From Dyadobacter sp. CECT 9275 (GTDB lineage: Bacteria > Bacteroidota > Bacteroidia > Cytophagales > Spirosomataceae): a DNA stretch of 64,000 bases. The stretch spans positions 1,426,001-1,490,000 of the forward strand of contig NZ_CAJRAF010000002.1 of NCBI RefSeq assembly GCF_907164905.1, written 5' to 3'. A program made the position numbers and the translations under genes. How positions within the stretch are numbered: the stretch's first letter is position 1; every line of letters begins with the position of its first letter. Below are positions 1-9,402 of this stretch, in pieces. The notes below the pieces were generated by a model, which was not told the DNA's origin, made no database searches, and saw only the letters and a program-made list of their open reading frames with translations.

Positions 1-8
1 TGTATAGA

Positions 9-3000
9 TTATTTTTTAACCAAAGTGTATATTTTTCCTTTTTGAGTCTCGAAGGTTATCATAAAACCATTTGAATCAGGTTTTGAAGTGAATTTCGCTT
101 CTTTTACCGACAGATTTACCGGCGTTCGAAGCACACATGTTTCCCCTGTTAATGACTTAACGTTAACCACTGTGGGCAGATTACTTGCCCACTGAATGTC
201 AAGTTCGAATCCGCCCCTTGCTCTCAATCCTTTGACAAATCCATTTTTCCACTGTGATGGCAATGCTGGTAATATGTCTAAAATATATTTATCCGGAGCA
301 TAGCGCTGCATACTTTGTAGTAGAACCTCTGAAATCCCAGACACTGCTCCAAAATTGCCATCGATTTGGAATGGAGGATGTGCATCAAAGAGATTGGGAT
401 AAGTTCCGCCTGCACCAGCCATAATTGTTCTTGTTTGCTCTGTATACCTAAGCTGGTTTGCAAGCAATTGATTAACCTGATCGCCATCTCTTAATCGCGC
501 CCAAAAATTTTCCTTCCATGCAATTGACCAGCCTGTTCCATCATTCCCTCGAATTTTCAAAGACTTCTTCGCAGCCGCAGCTAATTCTGGAGTTCCTATT
601 GCCGTAATTTGATTTCCCGGATGTAGAGCAAAAAGGTGAGATACATGCCTATGCTCCAGATCATCTGAATTCATATCCCAATCTTTCCCCCATTCCATTA
701 ACTGTCCATTACGTCCGATTTGAAGCTTTTTTATTTTATCCCTCGCGGCAGTGACTTGCTTTCTAAACTCCACGTCGATATTCAATACTTCTGCTGCATG
801 GGCAACGTTGTTGAAAAGATCCCAAATAATTGAACGCTCCATCGTATTTCCTTCTGAAACACTCGCTTTTTGTCCATCGTCCGTTATAAAATAATTCTCG
901 GGCGATGTTGACGGTGAAGTAATCAATTCTCCATTTTGGTCCTCTATCATAGTAGCTAAATAGAATTCGGCTGCACCTTTTAAAGTTGGGTAGACTGACT
1001 TTAAATAAGATTTATCTCTCGAAAATGCATAGTGTTCCCAAAGATGCTGACACGCCCATCCACTTCCGCCAGCAAAAACACCCCAAGGTAGTTTAGCACC
1101 CGGACTTGTCCACCCCCAGCCGTTTGTTGTGTAGCCATAATACCATCCTGGTGTATCAGGGCCAAAATAACTTTTGGCAGACTTCGCACCTGCAGTCTGT
1201 AAGCTTTGCGTTTGTTTTATCATTGGCAGGTGAAGTTCCGATAAATTCGCCTGCTCTGAAGGCCAATAATTCATTTGATAATTAATATTGGACTTATAGT
1301 CACACTGCCATGGAAGAGATAAGCCGTCACCCCAGATACCTTGCGAGTTTGATGGCAAGAGGTTGTCCGGCCGGCTTGACGATATGAGAAGGTACCGGCC
1401 ATATTGAAAAAATAATGAAATAAAAGCAGGATCCATGCCGCCATTTCCATAGCTTTTCAGCCGTTCGTCTGTTGGAAGTGCGGCACTTGATGAAGAGCCC
1501 AGGTCCAATTCTACCCTGTTAAAGTACTGTTGATAATCCTTGATGTGATTGCTTAGCAAAACCTTGTAAGGTTTTGCTGCAACTGCTTTCATCTGTTCTG
1601 TAACCTTGGAATGTGGATGTACTCCCTTATAACCCTTTGCATAGTCTAATAGGTAAGAGGTTCCTGCGGTCAAAAATATGGTTGCTTCGTCTGCCTCGCT
1701 TACGATCAATTGATTATCAATAGCCCTTATGGTCCCGCCTTTAGTTTGCACACTTACCTGCACTTCAAAATCAAGTGTTTTCCCTGTGTTACCGGTCATG
1801 ACCAACATGTTAGTCCCCCGCGATACCGTTTGCGAATTTTCCAGTCTTGTGAGATCGAGTGTAAATGTAACACTGCCTTTTCCAGAGCCTTGGATCCTAC
1901 TCACGATGGCCTGATCAGGAGCTGAACTAAATGTTTCTCTACGGTATTCTGTTTGTCCTATCGTGAAACTAACTCCTGATACAGCTCTATTGATATCAAG
2001 CCACCTTTTATAGTTTGAAGCAGTACCTTGAGGCAGGCTGAATTGTAGTGACAGCTCCCCCAATGTTTGATAAGATGCCGAATAGGGAGCTGACGAAGTC
2101 ATATATTCATTCGTTAATTTTTCCGCCAGCTGATAGTTCTGCTCTCTTATTGCTTTTCTTACGTCTGGGAGATGTTTATATGCATCTTTTCTATCTGCAT
2201 CAGGCTGAGGGCTATGAGACCATACTGTAATGTCATTTAGCTGGAGCCGTTCACGATCCGGACCACCGAAGATCATCGCACCCAATCTGCCATTTCCAAT
2301 GGGCAATGCAGTTTCCCACTGTGCTGCGGGACTGCGGTACCAAAGCATATTAGAGGTATCGCCAATATACTCAGCTCCTAGGGCGGATCGAAGTTTTGAT
2401 AACTTATTTTTCCCTCCGGTATGACTCACATACTGCTCAGTATCATTTTCTAATACCCAGTCTACTACCAAACCCGAAACGTTGACATCCTTCTCTAAGT
2501 CCTGTGTAGAAAGGAATTTATGGTGTATTGCAGCTTTTTTTATTCGACCATTCAGAGCATTTTTCCCATCGGAATCCGAGCCAATCCTTAACGGGAAATT
2601 AGTACGAGTAATTTCGGGCAACAGTGTATCTGATGTGGTAGCAACTTCTTCCGAGTTTATGTACAGCTTGAACTTATTTAGTGATTTGCTATATGCGCCA
2701 ACAACCTTTACCCATTGATTCAGCGGAATTGTCTGCAGGCTAAGCAGTTGCTTTTGCCCGGCAGCCATCCAAAGTTTATTGTCGCCTCCTATGCCGAGCG
2801 CATATCCTCCTGAGCCATTATTTGATTGATATTTATCGATGATCCTGGCTCCCGGGCTCTGTTGGTCAGTTAAAAAAATGATGGCTTCAAGGCTAACTTC
2901 ATCAGTCAGATCCATAGCGGGAGTGTGACTGGCTTGCCAAACTCCCTGTTTGGGAGACACTTCAATCCCTTCCTTACTTTCTACTTGAGAAAAGGTATGA

Positions 3001-3053
3001 ATATTGGAAAAAGCCGAAAGAAATATGGCAAAAAGTGAAATACGGACGTACAT
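9..3053 (-). CDS. Glycoside hydrolase family 95 (alpha-L-fucosidase/galactosidase type) with N-terminal LamG-like domain
   Basis: A secreted 1014-residue enzyme that probably removes alpha-L-fucose or related sugars from polysaccharides such as xyloglucan or host glycans. A signal peptide (about residues 1-22) is followed by a concanavalin/LamG-like domain (about 45-205, with repeated sugar-binding style strands) and then the GH95 module beginning at LWYRSPAAQWETALPIGNGR. Family landmarks seen are HRHVSHLFALHPGNQ and GNDGTGWSIAWKENFW in the alpha-barrel and the beta-sandwich C-terminus. GH95 proteins are usually 750-800 residues, so the excess is the LamG domain. The stop lies at the extreme left edge, so the gene is complete. 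The next gene on this strand, an acetylesterase, lies beyond the AT-rich ATPase-TIR segment and may once have been adjacent. Confidence 0.92.
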   Translation of the reverse strand: MYVRISLFAIFLSAFSNIHTFSQVESKEGIEVSPKQGVWQASHTPAMDLTDEVSLEAIIFLTDQQSPGARIIDKYQSNNGSGGYALGIGGDNKLWMAAGQKQLLSLQTIPLNQWVKVVGAYSKSLNKFKLYINSEEVATTSDTLLPEITRTNFPLRIGSDSDGKNALNGRIKKAAIHHKFLSTQDLEKDVNVSGLVVDWVLENDTEQYVSHTGGKNKLSKLRSALGAEYIGDTSNMLWYRSPAAQWETALPIGNGRLGAMIFGGPDRERLQLNDITVWSHSPQPDADRKDAYKHLPDVRKAIREQNYQLAEKLTNEYMTSSAPYSASYQTLGELSLQFSLPQGTASNYKRWLDINRAVSGVSFTIGQTEYRRETFSSAPDQAIVSRIQGSGKGSVTFTLDLTRLENSQTVSRGTNMLVMTGNTGKTLDFEVQVSVQTKGGTIRAIDNQLIVSEADEATIFLTAGTSYLLDYAKGYKGVHPHSKVTEQMKAVAAKPYKVLLSNHIKDYQQYFNRVELDLGSSSSAALPTDERLKSYGNGGMDPAFISLFFQYGRYLLISSSRPDNLLPSNSQGIWGDGLSLPWQCDYKSNINYQMNYWPSEQANLSELHLPMIKQTQSLQTAGAKSAKSYFGPDTPGWYYGYTTNGWGWTSPGAKLPWGVFAGGSGWACQHLWEHYAFSRDKSYLKSVYPTLKGAAEFYLATMIEDQNGELITSPSTSPENYFITDDGQKASVSEGNTMERSIIWDLFNNVAHAAEVLNIDVEFRKQVTAARDKIKKLQIGRNGQLMEWGKDWDMNSDDLEHRHVSHLFALHPGNQITAIGTPELAAAAKKSLKIRGNDGTGWSIAWKENFWARLRDGDQVNQLLANQLRYTEQTRTIMAGAGGTYPNLFDAHPPFQIDGNFGAVSGISEVLLQSMQRYAPDKYILDILPALPSQWKNGFVKGLRARGGFELDIQWASNLPTVVNVKSLTGETCVLRTPVNLSVKEAKFTSKPDSNGFMITFETQKGKIYTLVKK

Positions 3054-3263
3054 ACCGATGACAATTAGATATTACAAAGAAACTCTTGAATTGTATCAAC
3101 ACAAGCGTTTTAATTATCCTGCATGATAAGATATTTTATCATCAAAGTTAAAATATAGCAGATTTCTGATGGTACGGATCGGGTATTATGCAGGCCAGGA
3201 GTGATTTTCGGTTACTTCCAGTACCTAGCAATTCCAGTATAACAATCCTGAGTGTACCGCTGT

Positions 3264-3311
3264 TTGTGTCCTCAAAAGCATCCAGCTTGTTCCTCATTTG
3301 TGAGGACACAA
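3264..3311. repeat. Perfect 11-bp inverted repeat
   Basis: TTGTGTCCTCA at 3264-3274 is repeated inverted as TGAGGACACAA at 3301-3311, spaced by 26 bases. Followed 22 bases later by a second, tighter hairpin. Function unknown; it may be a decayed mobile-element end or a regulatory structure. Confidence 0.6.
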
Positions 3312-3333
3312 GGGAGGGCGTCGGAAAACATTG

Positions 3334-3354
3334 CTGGGCTTCTCCGAAGCCCAG
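3334..3354. repeat. Perfect 9-bp hairpin with 3-base loop
   Basis: CTGGGCTTC at 3334-3342, loop TCC, and GAAGCCCAG at 3346-3354. It has no adjacent T-tract, so it does not look like an intrinsic terminator. It is strikingly GC-rich for this AT-rich stretch. Confidence 0.6.
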
Positions 3355-4098
3355 GTGCGAATCCCCAATTCTGCAGAAAAGGTACCTGCCTTTACGGTCG
3401 CCATGTATTCATTTATGCATCTTGCGTCCCACAAAACTTCAAAAAATAGAGATCAATCTATCTTATCAAGGGCCAGATGGGATGAGCCCCAAAGAAAATC
3501 AGATATTATCAAGAAACAGTTTCTGTCGCTTAATTGAAAATCAGCACTAAACAAGAAGCCGTAGAAACTCCTCAAATGCACAATTCGCACCGTTTTATGT
3601 TAGAAAATAGCCAAACTCTAGGGTAGTGTTCAGAGAACATTACGCACAATGAGGGATCGAGAGGCACAATCCACTTAATTTAGTTTATTGTCCAGTCAGG
3701 AAATGCGTTCAATATTATATAAAACTTATCTAACGGCATTACGTTTCGAGAAAAGATCATTATCTTAGGCCATACTTAACCCTCTTGAGATGACAAACAT
3801 TTTTTTACCTCTAAATTTTTTATATCCTTTAGCCACAACTCTGAAAAACCACTATCAAATAGTAAAAATTCCAACTCTTTTTTGCACAGTTAATACCTGT
3901 GGCAGTAAATCATATTCTTTTTTACAAATAGTACGTTTAGTGAATTCCACAAAGATTTACCTCTGCCGACAGGCAAGCAGTTTTCTTGAGTCTGAAAATG
4001 GTTGGATGAAGAAAAAGCAGAATATGAAAACTTGATAAAGGATGTAGATTTCATCATCTATCAAGTTACTACTTCCAACCTAAATTTCTACACCATAC

Positions 4099-7000
4099 AT
4101 GAAATATTCTCCTTGGTTCGTTGACGCGGACCGAATTCAAATAGGTTATTCAACCACAGGTATTGAAAGTTTTCTTACGAGGACCAATTCGATAAATAAA
4201 TTTCTCTCACCGCAGGAGACTAATAAATATTTTCTGGTCGGCCCAAAAGGACTAGGGAAGACACTACTATTAAAACTAAAATCGCTACAACTTAGAGAAA
4301 AGTCTTACAAAGTCATTCCGGAGTCGACGCTGTGTGAGAAAATTAATGATATCGTAACCAAATTTTCTTATGAATCGATACATGACCTTGAAACAGAAAG
4401 GATGTGGAAAATTATCTGGGAGATTTCACTTTGTTGCTGTATAGCTAGGAATTGTAACGTTTCCTTACCAGAGGAAATATCACGAATTATCGGCTTGGCG
4501 AAGAGTCTCTCTTCAATCTTAAAAATCTTCTTGTCATTAGGAACTAAAAATATTGAAAAACTATATAACAAATTTAACGATACACAATTAAGACCGATCG
4601 TCGACAATTTACATGAGCGTGGAGTTTCACAACTCGCTCTGTTTATCGACAATATTGATGAAGGATTCAGTAGCCACGTCGGTGAAGCTGGAAAGACAAA
4701 TAGTGAAAATACTTACCTTGTATCTGCCGAATTGTGGATAGCAGCCCAAATAGCAATTCTTGGTATTTCCAAAAGGTTAATGCAGGCAAACCCGCATCTT
4801 AAGATATATGTATCAATAAGGAGCGAGGCATTTAACCAAATAGTCGCACAGGAAAAGAAGCAAATTGGTGATTTGTGTACCTTTTTAGAATATTCGAAGG
4901 AGCAGATAAAAGACATCTTTCTTAAAAATATTCGAGAAACGGATTCTGACAATCTTGTTTTTCCATCGGAAAAAGATGCTATAAAATCGTTTCTGGGCTT
5001 TACTGGCATGCCACATCGATTTGTCAGAGATGAGAAAGGTGAGAAGGTTGTAGAAGATGTATTCGATTTCATATATCGGCATACCTTTGGCAGACCTCGT
5101 GAAATCGTAGCAATGGGCGAAAGAATATCGAATATATCTCCAAATGAAAGAAATATGGAAACCATTCACAACGCCATTAATAACGAAAGTTCAGAGTTAT
5201 TCAAGCAGCTTACCTTGGAAATAATTCCTTCATTCGATATAGATATCTTTAGGAAATTTATTAATATAATTAGCAAGAATATATTTAGCCGTCGCACTGC
5301 CGAGATCGCTTATAAGTATTTTGCAGAAAATGAGAAATTTAAACACATATGCTCATACTACTGGAACTTGGGTATTTTGGGGATTGTAAAACAAAATGGG
5401 GCAGATAATAGTCGGCTAATCCAAGCATTCAGACCTGTTGGACAATATTCACTTGCAAAAGACTACGTACCAGAATATAAGTCTTTCTTAATGCATCCGG
5501 CTACATATTCATTAATGGAAGAAGTCTTGTATGACAGGGCAAACTTTTTCAGTTTGGAAAATATTGTAGGTTATGATAATATTTTTATAGAGGCCAGATC
5601 AAATTATAACAGGATACGCTATCATCTTCATTTGGGTATGGGTAGAGATTCATTGTCAATTTTGGTGCCGACGTTGCATAATCATAAAATCTTGGGAATA
5701 GTGATCAATCCCAGTAATAATATCTGGAATGAGCTGTCACTTGTCGAGTATTTTGAATTGAGAGTTGATGAAGATGTTTTCAAATTTAGAGTATATAGAG
5801 ATGAATTTGAGGCTTATCGAAGAGATCAGATTTTTAGAGAATGGATTGATGACAAACAAGCAACTATTTTCTTTACCGGGAACAAAGAGTTAATTAATAA
5901 CATAGCATCAAACGCTTCAGCGATAACCACTACGGATTATGAAGATATAAAATTCTTGGAAACCATTGGTAGTTCGGTGGACAATAATAACAAAATCATA
6001 TATCTGTGCAAACGAACCTTCGATACGGCACGAGAATTAGACTTTAAAAACAAATTATTCCTAATACACCCAAGCTGGAAGCTTCGTAAGGTACTAATAG
6101 ATCGCTATACTCTCTCCAGTAAGAAGTCAGTAAAAAATCAAAACTTGCTCTGCGAAATCGAAGTCGAGGAATATCCAGGAAAACAGGTCTCTCTTTATCA
6201 TGATCAACTTAGCGTTATTCCAAATGGTATTGTTAGGCGCCCCAAGTCGAAGGAGGAATTCGATTTTTATGAGCGTGAATTCCGACTGTTACGGGAAGGT
6301 ATTTATCAATACTATAAGCTACTAAGGCAAAAAGGGTTGATTCGACAAGGAAGCCAGGATTGTTTGCCAAGGCTCAGGTTATTTGCCTCAATACAGATAG
6401 AGGGCTTACTGTCTGGACAAAATCGACAAGTTTTAAACGAAGTATTTGGGAGGGATGATCGACCAAGTATTCGTAAAGAACTGATGAATGAATGTTTGAT
6501 CCACTTTAAGAGGTTGGACGCATTGGAGCAAAGTCGGCTTGGTAACAACGGCCAGTCTGTAAATATTTCCGAACTAAAACGAACCATGGTCCTTCTTTCA
6601 AATGTCGGAATTTATGACTTTGTAAAATTATCAAGAGATTATATTGAAGCTCCTTCCCTTTGTGTAGATGTTTTAAAAGATTTGCAGGTCTATCCAATTA
6701 AGAAGTATTTCAGTACATTTATCTCTTATTCGTTTAGGGACACACAATTCGCTTCAACACTAGCCAATTATCTTATATTGAATGGAGTCAAAGTGGAGAT
6801 GTTCGAAATTGATGACCCAAAGGGAAAGCTTTTGGGCATAATGTCAGAATATGTCAAAAAGAATGAGAAAATGATATTTCTTTCATCTAGAAATTCTTTA
6901 ATAAGCAGTGCTTGTCATTTTGAGCTTAAAACTTGCCGAGAGAAGATCAGTAAGAATTGGAAGGAAATGTTAATCCCAATAAGAATTGATGACTATATCC

Positions 7001-7179
7001 TTGAAATCCAAGAATATGATATTCCATCAGATAAGAGATCTTTATTTTGGGAAAATATAATTTTCATCAAAGAAAACAATGTTCACGACTTTTCTAAACA
7101 TTCGGCTTTGACAGACAAAAAGCTATTTGAGGCGGAAATTCTTGAGAAAATTTTAAATAAATATTTAAAGGCAAAATAA
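4099..7179 (+). CDS. P-loop ATPase fused to a C-terminal TIR domain (candidate anti-phage defence protein)
   Basis: A 1026-residue protein. The N-terminal half is a P-loop NTPase: Walker A GPKGLGKT at residues 48-55 and Walker B-like LALFIDNIDE at 179-188, resembling the Sll1717-type/STAND-like P-loop ATPases. Residues about 480-865 are a region I do not recognise. The C-terminus (about 869-1026) is a TIR domain, with the opening FSTFISYSFRD, the ...KGKLLGIMSEYV helix and CHFELK carrying Glu942 at the position of the TIR NADase catalytic glutamate. By analogy with TIR effectors in Thoeris, CBASS and Avs-like systems it may deplete NAD or signal when the ATPase module senses infection; that is inference. 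No partner gene is visible on either side. The gene is AT-rich compared with its neighbours and flanked by long non-coding stretches, suggesting horizontal acquisition. Start chosen as the ATG just before the conserved N-terminal FVDADRIQIG. Confidence 0.85.
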   Translation: MKYSPWFVDADRIQIGYSTTGIESFLTRTNSINKFLSPQETNKYFLVGPKGLGKTLLLKLKSLQLREKSYKVIPESTLCEKINDIVTKFSYESIHDLETERMWKIIWEISLCCCIARNCNVSLPEEISRIIGLAKSLSSILKIFLSLGTKNIEKLYNKFNDTQLRPIVDNLHERGVSQLALFIDNIDEGFSSHVGEAGKTNSENTYLVSAELWIAAQIAILGISKRLMQANPHLKIYVSIRSEAFNQIVAQEKKQIGDLCTFLEYSKEQIKDIFLKNIRETDSDNLVFPSEKDAIKSFLGFTGMPHRFVRDEKGEKVVEDVFDFIYRHTFGRPREIVAMGERISNISPNERNMETIHNAINNESSELFKQLTLEIIPSFDIDIFRKFINIISKNIFSRRTAEIAYKYFAENEKFKHICSYYWNLGILGIVKQNGADNSRLIQAFRPVGQYSLAKDYVPEYKSFLMHPATYSLMEEVLYDRANFFSLENIVGYDNIFIEARSNYNRIRYHLHLGMGRDSLSILVPTLHNHKILGIVINPSNNIWNELSLVEYFELRVDEDVFKFRVYRDEFEAYRRDQIFREWIDDKQATIFFTGNKELINNIASNASAITTTDYEDIKFLETIGSSVDNNNKIIYLCKRTFDTARELDFKNKLFLIHPSWKLRKVLIDRYTLSSKKSVKNQNLLCEIEVEEYPGKQVSLYHDQLSVIPNGIVRRPKSKEEFDFYEREFRLLREGIYQYYKLLRQKGLIRQGSQDCLPRLRLFASIQIEGLLSGQNRQVLNEVFGRDDRPSIRKELMNECLIHFKRLDALEQSRLGNNGQSVNISELKRTMVLLSNVGIYDFVKLSRDYIEAPSLCVDVLKDLQVYPIKKYFSTFISYSFRDTQFASTLANYLILNGVKVEMFEIDDPKGKLLGIMSEYVKKNEKMIFLSSRNSLISSACHFELKTCREKISKNWKEMLIPIRIDDYILEIQEYDIPSDKRSLFWENIIFIKENNVHDFSKHSALTDKKLFEAEILEKILNKYLKAK

Positions 7180-7756
7180 CGATAGTCGTTACGATTAAAT
7201 TCTATGTAGGACCATCGATATTTCTCAAGACACTATAGCAATTCCATAGCTATCGGTGAAAATTGTCGTGTCCCCCCCGCTCTGCATCCTCAATGCAACT
7301 TGATTCCTTGCCTCATGTTGTTACAGGACCTATGTACGACACTAGTATCGGGTATCAAAACCGCCTATATTATGGTTCAAAACTCTAAATTCATCTTTAC
7401 CATGATTTCTAAAATCTCATAGTTGTCTCGTAATCTCCCTACGACGACACAACGTCCTCAGCCCGATTCGCAAAACACCTTACCCCCGTTTTCATAGTTT
7501 CCAAAACTTACGAATCGATACAATGTGCCGTCTGAGAGGATAAATTTCGGATAACACCTCGCACCTAGCTATTGTTCAATATCTACTTCAGCTGAGTTTA
7601 CTTTGATTTACCATCACGTAACCTATCGTTAATACATAGTAAAAACACTAAGCACAACAAAGCGTCATCAGTCTCTGACCGATCTACAAAAAAACATCCT
7701 ACAACCTTCACCCAAATTTAAAATACCAGCATCAAACCTCCGCTAACCACAAACCC
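7180..7756. other. Non-coding stretch between convergent genes
   Basis: About 580 bases separating the ATPase-TIR gene from the acetylesterase gene. I see no open frame with coding character, no RNA gene and no clear intrinsic terminator. The composition (C-rich top strand, short A-runs) differs from both neighbours, consistent with the right flank of an inserted segment. Confidence 0.5.
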
Positions 7757-9187
7757 TCACTTCGCCGTGGCCCCCACCTCCCACTCATCAGTCCGAAACG
7801 GCCCAACCGGCAAACCTTCACTACTAAAAAGATTCGACATGGCTTTGTTGCTGAAAGAAAACCGCACGGCTACAGGTTTTCTGATCTGTGGATAGGATAC
7901 CACAATACGGTCATTTTGAAGTTTGGCTGTGGCGGGTAAAAAGACTTTGTCTTCTCCTGCCATGTAGAAAGACGTAGGTTCCTGGCCGTCAACGGTTTTA
8001 AAGCCAGCGGGTGCGTTTTCAAAAAACAAAGAGGCTTTGTCGCCTTTTACCTCCATCCGCTTGAAAGCAGGACTTTTATAGACCGCACCCTTTTGCCCAT
8101 ACGTATCGCCCAAAGCATATCGGGCGAGCCGTAAACCTACATCCTTTTTATTTTTTGGGTGTATGTCTTTGATGTTGTCCACCAGATCGCTGATGACGAC
8201 CATACCCGTACCGGGAAGCGTGAGGGACTTCGCCTGCGCTTCGCGTAACAGGGCCGATTCCTGGGGACTTGGGTATGCAAATGGCGCGATCTGTACAAAG
8301 TAGAAGGGAAATTGCTTTTGCCAGTCTTGCCGCCATGCCTCAATCATTTGCGTGAAAAGTTTTGTATAAGTGGATGCCGTGGATACATTACTTTCACCCT
8401 GATACCAGATAGCCCCCGCAATGGGGAAATGTCTGAGCGGGTAAATCATGCTGTTGTAGGCATATCCGGGGGTGGTAGGCCAGGAAGGGTACGGCTTCAA
8501 TTTTCCGGCGGCTGTCTGCAACTCCGGATCTTTGGTCACAACGCTTTCCGGCGCCCATACTTCCGCCGGTGTGCCGCCCCAGCTTGAATTGATAATGCCT
8601 ACCGGAACTTTCAATTTCTCCTGCAGTTCCAGCGCAAAGAAATACCCGACCGCGCTGAAGCCGTCCAAGGATTGCGGACTGCAAACCTTCCAGCTTCCTT
8701 CGATCTGATCCTGCGGTGTCGGAGAAGTAGACTTGGGCACCTGAAACAACCGTAAATTCTGATTCCCGCTGGTGGGCATGGCCTCCAAAATCTGCGGCAC
8801 TTTTTGAATACTGCTCCACTCCATGTTCGACTGCCCGGAGCATATCCACACCTCCCCGATCAGGATATTGTCGAGTATAATCACGTTTTTTCCTCTGAGC
8901 GTAATGGTATGCGGCCCGCCGGCTCCCGGGGTTGGGATTTTGATCTTCCAGCGCGCATCACCGTTACTGACCACCGAATCTGTTTTCATGTTCCAGGAAG
9001 TGGTGACAAATATCTTTTCGCCCGGACTGGCCCAGCCCCAGAGCACTGCATCCGACTTTTGCTGTAGTACCATATTGTTACCCAGAACATTAGGCAGCCG
9101 GATGTCGGCAAAGGCAGGCGATACGAGCAGGGATATAAAAAAAACAACAGAATAAAAAAGGGTATGCGGCGGTCTTGAGCTTTTCAT
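7757..9187 (-). CDS. Sialate O-acetylesterase family protein (SASA/SGNH hydrolase)
   Basis: A 476-residue exported carbohydrate esterase that probably removes acetyl groups from sialic acid or from plant polysaccharides. A signal peptide ends near SPAFA (residue about 27). A beta-sandwich of about 80 residues precedes the SGNH fold, recognised from GEVWICSGQSNMEW (nucleophile serine block) and GAIWYQGESN, both hallmarks of this family, with a late DIHPKNKKDVG block carrying the catalytic His. The length is normal for the Bacteroidota members. It lies on the same strand as the GH95 gene, so the two may act on one glycan, GH95 cleaving sugars after deacetylation; this link is inference from position only. 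Confidence 0.9.
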   Translation of the reverse strand: MKSSRPPHTLFYSVVFFISLLVSPAFADIRLPNVLGNNMVLQQKSDAVLWGWASPGEKIFVTTSWNMKTDSVVSNGDARWKIKIPTPGAGGPHTITLRGKNVIILDNILIGEVWICSGQSNMEWSSIQKVPQILEAMPTSGNQNLRLFQVPKSTSPTPQDQIEGSWKVCSPQSLDGFSAVGYFFALELQEKLKVPVGIINSSWGGTPAEVWAPESVVTKDPELQTAAGKLKPYPSWPTTPGYAYNSMIYPLRHFPIAGAIWYQGESNVSTASTYTKLFTQMIEAWRQDWQKQFPFYFVQIAPFAYPSPQESALLREAQAKSLTLPGTGMVVISDLVDNIKDIHPKNKKDVGLRLARYALGDTYGQKGAVYKSPAFKRMEVKGDKASLFFENAPAGFKTVDGQEPTSFYMAGEDKVFLPATAKLQNDRIVVSYPQIRKPVAVRFSFSNKAMSNLFSSEGLPVGPFRTDEWEVGATAK

Positions 9188-9332
9188 TTTGGATTAAGGG
9201 TTTTTGACTTTCAATAAAAGCTTCCTGCTTGTGATACTTACCCAATTTATGAAGAATTCGGGCATTTTCATCTCCCTCATTTTGCAGCGTGGTACTCCTT
9301 TCTGATCGCGCAGTTTGCAAATTATTGCTGTT

Positions 9333-9354
9333 TTTTCTGCATCGCAGCAGAAAA
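9333..9354. repeat. Stem-loop between divergent genes
   Basis: TTTTCTGC at 9333-9340 pairs with GCAGAAAA at 9347-9354 around a six-base loop. It lies between the divergent acetylesterase and TonB receptor genes. It may be a regulatory or 5' UTR structure; no assignment is possible. Confidence 0.45.
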
Positions 9355-9369
9355 GCTATATATTTGTCA

Positions 9370-9393
9370 TTATTTATAATAAGTCTATTTAAA
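9370..9393 (+). promoter_or_regulatory. Possible Fur-like operator before the siderophore receptor
   Basis: The AT-rich imperfect palindrome TTATTTATAATAAGTCTATT, ending about 10 bases before the receptor ATG, resembles the dyad arrangement of Bacteroidota iron boxes. The downstream genes are iron-uptake type, which makes iron control plausible. The match is by eye and degenerate. Confidence 0.3.
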
Positions 9394-9402
9394 ACTAACG
9401 TA

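Larger units (their letters stand above)
3054..4098. other. AT-rich intergenic stretch, no supported gene
   Basis: About 1 kb between the divergently oriented GH95 and ATPase-TIR genes. The open frames here (for example 3188-3550 on the plus strand) have no recognisable family, no coding-like composition and overlap one another. Two hairpin-forming sequences are present (3264-3311 and 3334-3354). A 42-codon open stretch at 3999-4124 runs into the ATPase start in another frame, reads WLDEEKAEYENLIKDVDF, and could be the tail of a decayed gene, but I cannot support it. A TAACTTTG sequence on the minus strand at 3143-3150 matches the Bacteroidota -7 consensus TAnnTTTG upstream of GH95, without a clear -33 partner. 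Confidence 0.6.

Noticed and set aside
3188..3550. A 120-codon open frame on the plus strand
   Set aside because: No family, no coding bias, overlapped by other frames and full of hairpins; treated as chance.
3999..4124. A 42-codon open stretch overlapping the ATPase-TIR start in another frame
   Set aside because: Coding-like in composition but too short, without a start, and not matched to any family; only noted as a possible remnant.
8394..8849. A 151-codon minus-strand frame
   Set aside because: It lies wholly inside the acetylesterase gene in another frame and is a shadow.
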